From contig DAITAT010000010.1 in assembly GCA_036824145.1 (NCBI GenBank), positions 1 through 40,747 on the forward strand: a stretch of DNA of 40,747 nucleotides, read 5' to 3'. The position numbers were made by a program, and so were the translations under genes. Of the stretch, positions 1-7,597 are shown one piece after another. How positions within the stretch are numbered: the first letter of the stretch is position 1; every line of letters begins with the position of its first letter. Source of the DNA: DATMMS01 sp036824145 (lineage in GTDB: Bacteria > Chloroflexota > Dormibacteria > DASZGP01). The notes under the pieces were generated by a model, which made no database searches, had not been told where the DNA came from, and saw only the letters and a program-made list of their open reading frames with translations.

Positions 1-144
1 GGCCACGGCCGGCCGCCAAGAGCCCGGTGACGACTGAATCCACCCGAGGCCGTGCCCGTAAGCGGCGAAGCTGCTGTCAGGCCCGTGATCCTGGCGCTGG
101 GACGCGCGGGTGGAGTCACAGGCTCTTGGCGGCCGACCGCGGCC
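1..144. repeat. Long imperfect inverted repeat (fold-back element)
   Basis: Two arms (1-46 and 107-144) are reverse complements of each other. Perfect core pairing is 11-24 with 121-134 (GGCCGCCAAGAGCC against GGCTCTTGGCGGCC). It extends outward over 1-10/135-144 with two mismatches and inward through 27-31/115-119 and 39-46/107-114 with a 7-base bulge. About 35 base pairs form around a 60-base centre. The element lies downstream of the leftward gene at 158-697 and touches the window edge, so its outer limit is unknown. It could be a structured RNA, a MITE-like remnant or an unusual termination structure. I see no similarity to tmRNA or SRP RNA cores. The pairing is directly visible; the role is unknown. 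Confidence 0.7.
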
Positions 145-157
145 TGGTGCTAAATCT

Positions 158-697
158 CTAGGTGCGGTAGCAGAGCGACTTCCAGCTCCCGGCCACGTTC
201 ACAAGGTGAACGTCGCGGGTGACCAGCATCTCGTGCTGGCGCTGGCGGACGCGGTAGTCGACCACCAGCTCCGCGACCTCGTGGTAGGTCTTGCGGGACT
301 CGTGGTCGGTCCAAATCGGCAGCAGCCGGACCTGGCGCACCCGGGTACCGAGCAGGTTCTTGTTCGGCTGCCTCGCCGCCATCTCCTCGGCGAAAGCCTC
401 GCGCCCGTGCCACGACTCCTGCGAGTCGGGGGCCAGCAGGTCCCAGGCGACGTCGAAGCGGCCGTCACTGATGTTCTTGCTGAAGGCTTCCTCGGTGGCG
501 GCTGGGTCGCCGTGGAGACTGGTGTCGAGCTCCAGCGGGGCCACGTTGGTGATCGGAGGCGCCTGCTCGCCAGTGCCCGCTTGCGGCCCGAGGTCGGAGG
601 TTCGGAAGCGGTCGAACTCGATCGCGCTGCGGGTGGTGAAGACGTTCAGGAAGGTCTTCCAGGACCTTGCAGCAAGCAGCTTGACGATCGCTGACAT
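158..697 (-). CDS. Hypothetical protein, possibly NTF2/DUF4878-like
   Basis: A 179-residue protein I do not recognise with certainty. Its middle and C-terminus (about residues 65-179) read like a small alpha+beta cone domain of the NTF2/DUF4878 type. A helix such as EEAFSKNISDGRFDVAWDLL is followed by strands around VRLLPIWTDHES and by VAELVVDYRVRQRQHEMLVT, ending in a phrase about the fold's last strand (LVNVAGSWKSLCYRT). The start is ATG at 697 with GGGAG five bases upstream. There is no signal peptide or clear membrane segment. It lies downstream of the ParA-like gene in the same orientation, with a gap of 95 bases. The fold assignment is inference; the coding call rests on the start site and protein-like composition. 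Confidence 0.6.
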   Translation of the reverse strand: MSAIVKLLAARSWKTFLNVFTTRSAIEFDRFRTSDLGPQAGTGEQAPPITNVAPLELDTSLHGDPAATEEAFSKNISDGRFDVAWDLLAPDSQESWHGREAFAEEMAARQPNKNLLGTRVRQVRLLPIWTDHESRKTYHEVAELVVDYRVRQRQHEMLVTRDVHLVNVAGSWKSLCYRT

Positions 698-792
698 CTA
701 GGCTCCCAAGCGGTGGTAGGTGAAGTGGTTCATAGGTGCTGGGCCACTAGATATGGTGTTAAGTACGCATCCTACACACAACCTACTGTTAG

Positions 793-1575
793 TCAAGCAC
801 CGACCCCTACTTTGTTTGAGGTCCGCTGCAGGACTTCACCGGCCAAGGTCCGGTAAGCCTCGGCGCCGGGATGACGGGGGGAGTACTCCAGGATCGACCG
901 CAAGCCCGCGGCGGCTTCCGGGAAGCGCACCGAACTCCGGATCACAGCCGTGAAGATGGTGTCACCGAAGAACTCCCGCACGCTCGCCTCGACCTCGGCT
1001 GAGTGGAGGGATCGAGCACGAGCCATCGTTGGCAGGATACCGAGAAGTTCCAGCTCGCGGTTGGTGCTGGACCGAACCTCGGAAATCGTGTTGAGCAAAA
1101 GCTGCATGCCCTTGAGCGCGAGGAAGTCAAGCTGCAGAGGGATCAGCACGCTGTCGGCCGCGGTCAGGGCGTTTACCGTCAGCAGGCCGAGGTTCGGCGG
1201 GCAATCCATGATCGTGAAGTCGTAGATGTCCCGGACCGCCAGCATCCCTTCTCGGAGCCGGTACTCGCGGTTGGAGCGCCGGCTGAGATCGACCTCGCCG
1301 GTGGCCAACTGGATGCTGCCCGGGATGATGTCCAGCCCGGGGGCGATCTCCTGGATGGCGTCGGCCGCCAGGGCGCCCGCCATCAACACGTCGTAGGCCG
1401 ACATGTCGCCGGCCCCCAGTTCCACCCCCGACATCAGCGTCAGGTGGGCCTGGGAGTCGAGGTCGACAAGGAGAACCCTCTTCCGCTGCTCGTGCAGGGC
1501 GTGGCCCAGGCTGAGTGCGGTCGTTGACTTGCCGACGCCGCCCTTCTGGTTGGCGACCACGATTACGTTGCCCAT
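793..1575 (-). CDS. parA: ParA/Soj-family partition ATPase
   Basis: ParA-type ATPase of 260 residues that would bind ATP and DNA in chromosome or cargo positioning. The deviant Walker A motif KGGVGKST is at residues 11-18, DLDSQAH follows about 30 residues later, and the Walker B-like MDCPPNLG is central, all standard for Soj/ParA. I chose ATG 1575 over the upstream in-frame start at 1611 because the Walker strand begins immediately after it and GGAG lies three bases upstream. No parB or parS-like cluster is visible, so this may be an orphan ParA that positions another cargo, or the chromosomal one with parB elsewhere. It follows the EF-G-like gene in the same direction, 144 bases away. Confidence 0.9.
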   Translation of the reverse strand: MGNVIVVANQKGGVGKSTTALSLGHALHEQRKRVLLVDLDSQAHLTLMSGVELGAGDMSAYDVLMAGALAADAIQEIAPGLDIIPGSIQLATGEVDLSRRSNREYRLREGMLAVRDIYDFTIMDCPPNLGLLTVNALTAADSVLIPLQLDFLALKGMQLLLNTISEVRSSTNRELELLGILPTMARARSLHSAEVEASVREFFGDTIFTAVIRSSVRFPEAAAGLRSILEYSPRHPGAEAYRTLAGEVLQRTSNKVGVGA

Positions 1576-1719
1576 CTGCTCCGGAGCTTGGGGACCGGCC
1601 CGGTGGTGCATCGGGTTCGGCCCGTTGGTTGCCAGCGGAAGGCGCGCGGAAGCGAATTTTGCGCACCTCCATCCCTCGCCCCGAGGTTAGCAGACGACCC
1701 CGAAACGGGCGTCACCGGC

Positions 1720-3801
1720 TCAGACCTCGGCGGCGACCTTGCCCGCGTTCTCTTTCTGGTAGGCCTCGATCAGCGGCTGGGCGACGTGCGCCGGGACCTC
1801 CTCGTACCGCGAGAACTCCATCGTGAAGGTGCCGCGGCCCTGGGTCATCGATCGCAGCTCCTTGGGGAACTCATACATCTCCTTGAGTGGCACCTGGGCG
1901 CTGATCTGGGTCTTGCCGCCCGCCACCATCTCGGTCGCCCCGACCTTGCCGCGCTTGCCGCTGAGCAGGGACATAACGTCGCCCATGAACCTCTCGGGCA
2001 CCGTCACGACGACGTCCATGATCGGCTCCAGCAACACCGGGTGGGCCTCCCGGCAGGCCTCGCGCATGGCCATCGCTCCCGCGATCTGGAAGGCGATGTC
2101 CTTGCCGTCGACGGGGTGGGTGGAACCGTCCAGGAGCTTGACGTGGACGTCGACGATGGGGCTGCCGACGAGGACGCCTTCCTCCATCGCCTTGCGGACG
2201 CCTTTCTCGACCGAGGGGCGGAAGTTCTGGGGGATGGAGCCGCCAAAGATCTTGTCCTCCCAGACGAGGCCGGCGTTACGCTCGCCCGGGCTCACCTCGA
2301 TGACGCAGTGGCCGTACATGCCCGCGCCTCCGGACTGCTTCTTGTGCTTCTTGTCGACCTTGGCGGTGCCGGTCACGGTCTCCTGGTAGGGCACCCGCGG
2401 AAGTTTCAGCTGCGCCTCGACGCCGTACTTGCGCTTCAGTTTCTCGAGGGCGACATCCAGGTGCACGTCCCCGGTGCCGCGAAGGATCTGCTCGTGGGTG
2501 GTCTCCTCGCGAGTCAGCTCCAGGGTGGGGTCCTCATCGAGCAGCTTGCGGATGCCCGCGAAGACCTTCTCCTCCTCGCCCTTGCTCTTGGCCTCGATCG
2601 CCATCTGGTAGGTGCGGACCGGCAGCTTGGCCGGCGCCACCGTCACCTGGGTCTCCTTGGCGGCGAGGGCGTCGCCGGTGAGGGTGGCGGCGAGCTTGCT
2701 GACGGCACCGATGTCTCCCGCCACCAGTTCGGTCACCGGCTGCAGCGTCTTGCCCAGCGGCACCGTGAGGGCGGCCAGGCGCTCGACCTGGTTGCGGGCG
2801 GCGTTGAACAGGTTCTGGTCCGGCTTGAGCGTTCCCGAGATGACCTTGAGATAATTGATGCGGCCCACGAAGGGGTCCGCGGTGGTCTTGAAGCACAGTG
2901 CCGCCGCTGGGCCATTGGGGTCGGGCGGAAGTCCGCCGTGCTCCTCCGCCTCCGACGCGGGCTGCTCCGCGGCCGACGGCATCAGCTCGTTGATCGCGTG
3001 GAGCACCTGGCGCACTCCCACCCCGGTGATCGCCGAAGTGCACAGCACCGGCACCACCGAGCCCGACCGGATGCCCTCGTGGGTGGCGCGCACGATCTCC
3101 TCATCGGCGATCTCAACGCCCTCCAGGTAGTGTTCCAGGAGCGCGTCGTCGGCCATGCAAGCGGCCTCGACGAGCTGGGTGCGGTAGGTCTCGACATCGG
3201 CCGCCATGTCGGCGGGGATGTCCTCTTCGTGTGCCTGTCCCGGGCTGTCGTAGATGTAGCAGCGGCGATGGAGCAGGTCGACGACGCCCTTGAAGTCGGC
3301 CTCCCTGCCAACGGGCAGATGCAGCGGCACCGGCTTGGGCTCGAGATGCTGCATCGCCGCCAGCGTGGCGAGGAAGTCGGCGTTCTCCTTGTCGAGCTTG
3401 TTGACCACCACCAGACGCGGCTCGCCACGCTCCGCCAGCAGCTCCCAGGCGGCTTCGGTGCCGACCGCGATACCGCTGCCCGCGCTGACCACCACCATCG
3501 CCGCCTCCACCGCGCGCAACCCGCTCACCGCCTCGCCCATGAAGTCGGCGAAGCCCGGGCAGTCAACCAGGTTGATCTTGGTGTCGAGCCAGTCGAGATG
3601 GCCTATGCCCGCGCCGATGGAGATGTTGTGCTTCTGCTCCTCGGGCTCGAAATCAAGGGTCGCGGTACCCGCGTCGGTGCTTCCCATTCGCGGGATCGCC
3701 CCGGCCGCCAGCAGCATGGCTTCCGCCAGCGTGGTCTTACCGTCATGGCTGTGGCCCAGGATGGCGATGTTGCGGATGGTCTCCGGCGTGTACTTGGCCA
3801 T
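1720..3801 (-). CDS. Elongation factor G-like GTPase (EF-G2 type)
   Basis: Translational GTPase of 693 residues with the full EF-G layout: G domain, domain II, domains III-IV, and a C-terminal domain V ending near the stretch GRGTFTMEFSRYEEVP. G1 is GHSHDGKTT (16-24), G3 is DCPGF (80-84) and G4 is NKLD (134-137). Canonical EF-G carries DTPGH; here the catalytic His is Phe84, and switch I is the short EPEEQKHNISIGAG form. These traits match the EF-G2/FusA2-like branch rather than the main translocase. The start is ATG 3801 with AGGGG six bases upstream, and the long upstream in-frame extension is low-complexity and unlikely. A possible -10, TAGCAT (3860-3865, minus), lies just beyond the lipoprotein gene. 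Function in the cell is uncertain: a stress or auxiliary translation factor is the family expectation. Confidence 0.9.
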   Translation of the reverse strand: MAKYTPETIRNIAILGHSHDGKTTLAEAMLLAAGAIPRMGSTDAGTATLDFEPEEQKHNISIGAGIGHLDWLDTKINLVDCPGFADFMGEAVSGLRAVEAAMVVVSAGSGIAVGTEAAWELLAERGEPRLVVVNKLDKENADFLATLAAMQHLEPKPVPLHLPVGREADFKGVVDLLHRRCYIYDSPGQAHEEDIPADMAADVETYRTQLVEAACMADDALLEHYLEGVEIADEEIVRATHEGIRSGSVVPVLCTSAITGVGVRQVLHAINELMPSAAEQPASEAEEHGGLPPDPNGPAAALCFKTTADPFVGRINYLKVISGTLKPDQNLFNAARNQVERLAALTVPLGKTLQPVTELVAGDIGAVSKLAATLTGDALAAKETQVTVAPAKLPVRTYQMAIEAKSKGEEEKVFAGIRKLLDEDPTLELTREETTHEQILRGTGDVHLDVALEKLKRKYGVEAQLKLPRVPYQETVTGTAKVDKKHKKQSGGAGMYGHCVIEVSPGERNAGLVWEDKIFGGSIPQNFRPSVEKGVRKAMEEGVLVGSPIVDVHVKLLDGSTHPVDGKDIAFQIAGAMAMREACREAHPVLLEPIMDVVVTVPERFMGDVMSLLSGKRGKVGATEMVAGGKTQISAQVPLKEMYEFPKELRSMTQGRGTFTMEFSRYEEVPAHVAQPLIEAYQKENAGKVAAEV

Positions 3802-3874
3802 ATTCACCCCTGTCGAAGCATCTGTCCCGCGCGCCGTCCCGCGACGGCGGCGAAGGGTAATGCTAGCCCGTTGG

Positions 3875-4639
3875 CTAGGGCGAGGGGGTCGCGGGTCCGG
3901 GTCCGTTGGGGTTGATGCTGATCGTCGGGGATGGGGTGGCGGGGCGGGTCTTGAAAGAACCCAGCACAAACGTGGCAGCGACCTTGTCGAACAACTGGGC
4001 GTAGTCGGTTATCGCCGAGCCGATCGTGAGCTCGTACTCCAGCCGGTTCTTGCCTAGGTCGACGACCAGCAGATACGACGCCACCTCCACACTCGTGCCC
4101 CCGCTCTTGAAGACGTAGGCGATCCTCGACGCGTCTTGACCGCCCAGTTGGACATGGCGGCGGTCGATGGTGCCGGTGATGGTGCTGTCCTTGTTCAGCG
4201 CGCCCAGCTTTCCCTGCGTGATCGCTCCGAGATCGGGCGCCCGGGCCGCAGGACCGAGGTCGCTCCGGAAGACGCTGGCGTTGGTCGTGAATCCCGAAGC
4301 CACCGTGCGCGGATCGGCGGCCAGCAGGACGAGGCCGGTCGTCTTGCTGGGTGCGAACGCAGTGGTGAAGAATCCGCCGAGCTCGGCCTGCTGCGCGGCG
4401 ATCGCGGCCAGGTCGTCGCTGAGCGTCGGGGAATCGCTCATCGCCAGCGCCCAGGCATCTGGGAAGGCGACCGCGAAGCCGCCGGCGTTATCTGCGTGGA
4501 GGATCCAGCCGGCATCAAGCCCGCCGCTGGGCGTAGCCGACCCGGAGGGGCGGGGAGTTGCTCGGGTGGCCGTTTGGGACGAGTTGCAGCCGAGCAGGAG
4601 CAGCACCAGCGCCAGTCCCAGCGTCGCTGGCCGCGTCAC
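3875..4639 (-). CDS. Predicted lipoprotein, function unknown
   Basis: A 254-residue exported protein. The N-terminus is a lipoprotein signal: a short basic start, a hydrophobic run LGLALVLLLLGC and the lipobox Cys at residue 18, then a Ser/Thr/Pro-rich spacer. The body (about 40-235) resembles secreted proteins of the PsbP/LpqN-like sort (phrases AGGFAVAFPDAWAL and FDKVAATFVLGSF), which usually bind small hydrophobic ligands or partner proteins; this is inference. The C-terminus is Pro/Ser/Thr rich. The start is GTG 4639 in a GTGA overlap with the stop of moeA (4636-4639), so the two are translationally coupled, although no functional link is obvious. Confidence 0.8.
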   Translation of the reverse strand: MTRPATLGLALVLLLLGCNSSQTATRATPRPSGSATPSGGLDAGWILHADNAGGFAVAFPDAWALAMSDSPTLSDDLAAIAAQQAELGGFFTTAFAPSKTTGLVLLAADPRTVASGFTTNASVFRSDLGPAARAPDLGAITQGKLGALNKDSTITGTIDRRHVQLGGQDASRIAYVFKSGGTSVEVASYLLVVDLGKNRLEYELTIGSAITDYAQLFDKVAATFVLGSFKTRPATPSPTISINPNGPGPATPSP

Positions 4640-5862
4640 AACGGCGGCCCTGGGGGCTGGTCCACCAGCAGCGCGACAACGCTGGCGCCGGCGGGCAGCA
4701 CACCGACGCCCTCGGGGATGTCCAGCAGGGCGTTTGACCGCGCCAGCCAGCGGACCTGGTGAGAGCCCTGTCCGGGCGCCGGGTGCGCCAGTGGCGGCCC
4801 GTCCGGTCGGGCCTCCAGGCGGGCGCGCGCAAAGGTGCGAAGACCCTGCGGTGTGTCCAGGGGCTCAGTCAGCTCCGCCGTAACCGACGGTCGCTGCCAG
4901 CCACCACGGCCGCCCATCGCCAGCAGCGCCGGCAGGACGAAGACCTCGAAGCCGACCAGCGCCGAGACTGGGTTGCCAGGCAGGCCGACGAAGGGTTTGC
5001 CCAGCACCCGGCCCACCGCCAGCGGCTTGCCCGGCCGTACCGCGACCTTCCAGAAGTCCAGCTCTCCCAATTCCTCGACCACCGGGCGGACGAGGTCCCG
5101 GTCACCCACGCTGACGCCGCCGACCGACAGCACGAAGTCGGCCTCGGCCGCCTGTCGAAGCGCGCGCCGGACGTCGTCGACATCGTCGCGGGCACGCAGG
5201 ACCCGCATGGGGAGTCCGCCGACCGCCGACACGGCTGCCGCCAGCGCCGGCGTGATGGCGTCATAGAGCTGGTCCGCGCCGGGCTCGTGACCCGCATCGA
5301 CGACCTCGTCTCCGGTCGGCACCAGCGCCACCACCGGCCGCCGGACGCACTCTACCGTCTCGGTACCGAGGGCGGCCAGCAGCGCCAGCTGCGCCGGGCC
5401 CACGTGGGCGCCCCTTTCGAGCGCGAGCTCGCCGCGGCGCAGGTCGCCGCCCGCGGGGCGCAGGTTGCGCCCGACCGCGGCCGCGCGGCGAACAAGCACG
5501 CTCTCGCCGTCCATCGACGTCTCCTCGACCTCGATGACGGCGTCCGCCCCCCTGGGAATCGGCGCGCCGGTCATGATCCGGACCGCGGTCCCGGGCGCGA
5601 CCTCACCGGCGAAGGCACCACCGGCCGCCGAGATACCGGTGACCCGCAGTCGCACCGGCGCAGTCGCCTCGGCTTGAGAGACGTCGCCGGCGCGGATCGC
5701 GAAGCCGTCCATCGAGGAGTTGTCAAAGCCCGGAAGGTCGCGGCCGGCGACGACTGGTGCCGCCAGCACCCGTTCGCGCGCGTCCGCGATCGCGACTCTT
5801 TCCGCTTCGAGCACTGCCAGCATCGCGTTGATTCTCTCGCGTGCTTGGTTAACACTCAGCAA
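4636..5862 (-). CDS. moeA: Molybdopterin molybdenumtransferase MoeA
   Basis: Inserts molybdate into adenylylated molybdopterin in the last step of molybdenum cofactor synthesis, in the cytoplasm. Visible MoeA marks are FDNSSMDGFAIRA near the N-terminus, RIMTGAPIP, the MPT-binding stretch ALVPTGDEVVDAG, GGVSVGDRDL, and GLPGNPVSALV, followed by the C-terminal domain IV. The reading frame stays open to 6117, but the extra 85 residues overlap the divergent small gene and do not look like MoeA. I place the start at TTG 5862, giving MLSVNQARERINAML and 408 residues, the usual family length. No Shine-Dalgarno is evident, so the exact start is uncertain. No other moa/mob genes are in the window. Confidence 0.9.
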   Translation of the reverse strand: MLSVNQARERINAMLAVLEAERVAIADARERVLAAPVVAGRDLPGFDNSSMDGFAIRAGDVSQAEATAPVRLRVTGISAAGGAFAGEVAPGTAVRIMTGAPIPRGADAVIEVEETSMDGESVLVRRAAAVGRNLRPAGGDLRRGELALERGAHVGPAQLALLAALGTETVECVRRPVVALVPTGDEVVDAGHEPGADQLYDAITPALAAAVSAVGGLPMRVLRARDDVDDVRRALRQAAEADFVLSVGGVSVGDRDLVRPVVEELGELDFWKVAVRPGKPLAVGRVLGKPFVGLPGNPVSALVGFEVFVLPALLAMGGRGGWQRPSVTAELTEPLDTPQGLRTFARARLEARPDGPPLAHPAPGQGSHQVRWLARSNALLDIPEGVGVLPAGASVVALLVDQPPGPPL

Positions 5863-5892
5863 AGCAGTGGCTGCATGGCGGTACGCCACCGG

Positions 5893-5898
5893 TAGAAT
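5893..5898 (+). promoter_or_regulatory. TAGAAT -10 box, six bases before GTG 5905
   Basis: TAGAAT followed by ctccgg and then the GTG start at 5905. Transcription would begin at or next to the start codon, implying a leaderless mRNA. It lies in the divergent gap with moeA. Confidence 0.7.
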
Positions 5899-5904
5899 CT
5901 CCGG

Positions 5905-6105
5905 GTGCTGGTTGACGACATCATCGCCGCCATCGAAGCCGCCCGCGACAAGGTCATGGCCGACGAGGTCCGAGCGCTGACCAAGCTCGGACTCCCCAAG
6001 AACATGGCCCAGCAGAACGTGGCCACCCGCTTCCACCTCAAGGTCGAGGAAGAGGAAGGCAGCTCCGGCGAGTTCGGGAACGGGCACTGGCACGACATCT
6101 CCTGA
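5905..6105 (+). CDS. Small conserved-looking protein, function unknown
   Basis: A 66-residue protein starting at GTG 5905. It has an amphipathic N-terminal half (DDIIAAIEAARDKVMADEVR), a middle KLGLPKNMAQQNVATRFHL and an acidic C-terminus ending in HWHDIS. No known family is recognised. Support for it being real comes from the TAGAAT box exactly six bases upstream, the same geometry as several confident genes here, and from the fact that MoeA's true start leaves this space free. It is divergent from moeA by 42 bases and its 3' end faces the LCP gene 23 bases away. Confidence 0.65.
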   Translation: MLVDDIIAAIEAARDKVMADEVRALTKLGLPKNMAQQNVATRFHLKVEEEEGSSGEFGNGHWHDIS

Positions 6106-6128
6106 GCTCCTAGTCAACCGATAGCCCG

Positions 6129-7307
6129 TCAGGGCGTAGGAGAGGGGCTCGGCGCGCCCGGCGCGGGAGGCGGATCGCCGCGCACAAAAGCCGTCACCAG
6201 CGCCGTGATGGCCGCCTTATTGGGAACCAGCACATCGCCCAGCAACAAGTAAGGACCGGACGTCGGCTTGGTGACAATGTTTGGTCCTACCGCGTACGCC
6301 TGCACGTGGCCCTTCCCGAGCGAGATCATCGCCTGGGCGATGGACAGGATCTGCCCCGGCGAGAGGTTGGTTCGAACATTGTTCTTGACGATGCTCATGA
6401 ATTGTTGGAATTGGCTTATGCGCGAGGGCTGCAGCAATTTGTGCGAGATGGCGTTGAGGAACTTCTGCTGGCGCTGGTTGCGGCCGAAATCGCTGAGCGG
6501 GTCGTCGTGCCGGGAGCGGACGTACTCAAGAGATTTTTCGCCGTCGAGCAGCTGGGGACCGGCGGGCACGTATACCGGCATGTACTCGTTGCCCGGGCCG
6601 GGATAGTCATGGTCGGTGATGGGCCGATCGACATTGATGTTGACGCCGCCGACCGCGTTTACGGTTTGGCGGAAACCGTCAAAGGTCGTCACGGCGTAGT
6701 AGGGAATGTTAATCCCTGTGAGCTGCTCCATGGTTTTGACCGCCAGCGCCGGTCCACCGCCGGCAAGGTGCTGCGCCTCGCCGATGGTGTAGGCCTCGTT
6801 GATGCGATGAATGGGGCCGTAGCCCGGGATGGTGGTCACCATGTCGCGGGGCACGCTGAGCATCCGCGCCTGCTTGTGGTCGGTGTCGACCGCCACCAGG
6901 ATCATGGTGTCGGAGTGGGGCACGTCCCCAGGGGCCACGTGGCCGCTTGAATCGCGGCGCTCGTCCGAGCCCATCAGCAGGACGAAGATGGTGCCGCTGA
7001 CGGAGACCCCGCCGGTGTTGTTGGCGATCGCGCCGCTGCCGCTGCCGCCGTTGCAGTTGGCGCTGATGGCGCAGAGGGTGGAGGCGATGTTGTACCCCAA
7101 GTAGCCCACCGGCACTGCCAGGACGAGTAAAACCGCGAGCAGGATCCAGGGCCACCTTCGGCGCTGTCGGGCGAGCCGCGGCCCCGCGGGGACCGGCGCC
7201 CCGGGCGCCAAAGTGGGGCTGGGGGTGGACGAAACGGCCGGGCCCCGCGGGGCTTTTCCGCGGCGGCCGCCGGAATAGAGTCCGGAGCGCCGGCGTCGCT
7301 GAGACAT
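6129..7307 (-). CDS. LytR-CpsA-Psr (LCP) family cell-wall glycopolymer transferase
   Basis: LCP enzymes transfer undecaprenyl-linked glycopolymers onto peptidoglycan outside the cytoplasmic membrane. The protein has 392 residues: a basic, Pro-rich cytoplasmic N-terminus, one membrane segment at about 52-72 (WPWILLAVLLVLAVPVGYLG), then the extracellular LCP domain from about 105 to 330. Diagnostic motifs are VLLMGSDERR, HSDTMILVAVD, MLSVPRDM and HRINEAY; the conserved Arg of PRDM belongs to the polyprenyl-phosphate site. The C-terminal tail is Pro/Ser rich. I chose ATG 7307 rather than the upstream in-frame start because a CATACT box lies ten bases before it and the earlier residues would run into the tRNA promoter region. 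It diverges from tRNA-Val. Confidence 0.9.
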   Translation of the reverse strand: MSQRRRRSGLYSGGRRGKAPRGPAVSSTPSPTLAPGAPVPAGPRLARQRRRWPWILLAVLLVLAVPVGYLGYNIASTLCAISANCNGGSGSGAIANNTGGVSVSGTIFVLLMGSDERRDSSGHVAPGDVPHSDTMILVAVDTDHKQARMLSVPRDMVTTIPGYGPIHRINEAYTIGEAQHLAGGGPALAVKTMEQLTGINIPYYAVTTFDGFRQTVNAVGGVNINVDRPITDHDYPGPGNEYMPVYVPAGPQLLDGEKSLEYVRSRHDDPLSDFGRNQRQQKFLNAISHKLLQPSRISQFQQFMSIVKNNVRTNLSPGQILSIAQAMISLGKGHVQAYAVGPNIVTKPTSGPYLLLGDVLVPNKAAITALVTAFVRGDPPPAPGAPSPSPTP

Positions 7308-7366
7308 ACGCGGCCAAGTATGCCAGCAGACCCCTGGCCGCCCCTGGCCGCGACCGGCCCGGCGCA

Positions 7367-7372
7367 TAGAAT
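7367..7372 (+). promoter_or_regulatory. TAGAAT -10 box of tRNA-Val
   Basis: TAGAAT ends ten bases before the first base of the mature tRNA at 7383, placing transcription start around 7379 and leaving a very short 5' leader for RNase P. Confidence 0.65.
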
Positions 7373-7382
7373 CGGCTCTGCC

Positions 7383-7459
7383 GGTCGGCTAGCTCAGCTG
7401 GTTAGAGCGCTCGGTTCACATCCGAGAGGTCAGGGGTTCGAGTCCCTTGCCGACCACCA
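7383..7459 (+). tRNA. tRNA-Val (anticodon CAC)
   Basis: A complete cloverleaf of 77 bases. The acceptor stem is GGTCGGC with GCCGACC, the D arm is GCTC-AGCTGGTTA-GAGC, the anticodon stem CTCGG/CCGAG encloses loop TTCACAT giving anticodon CAC, the variable region is AGGTC, and the T arm is AGGGG-TTCGAGT-CCCTT with one G-T pair. The discriminator A and a genome-encoded CCA follow (7456-7459). CAC reads GUG, a frequent valine codon in this GC-rich genome. It is a single tRNA, not part of a cluster. Confidence 0.95.
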
Positions 7460-7597
7460 ATGCACGGGGATGTTGCCCGCGCGTCCGGTTGCGGAGTGAG
7501 AGACGGCGCCGACTTCTTTGAGTCGCCGACCGCACTTCCCAGCCGAAGGCGTCGGTGAAAATGAGGAGCACCAAATCTTGAGCATCGAGGTACACCC

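Noticed and set aside
1692..1712. Bulged stem GACG-AC-CCCG-AAA-CGGG-CGTC downstream of the EF-G-like gene
   Set aside because: No T run and a two-base bulge; too weak to call a terminator.
1588..3915. Plus-strand open frame of 775 codons opposite the EF-G-like gene
   Set aside because: Shadow of the high-GC minus-strand gene: composition is Leu/Gly/Arg/His/Asp rich without any recognisable domain, whereas the minus strand carries all G-protein motifs.
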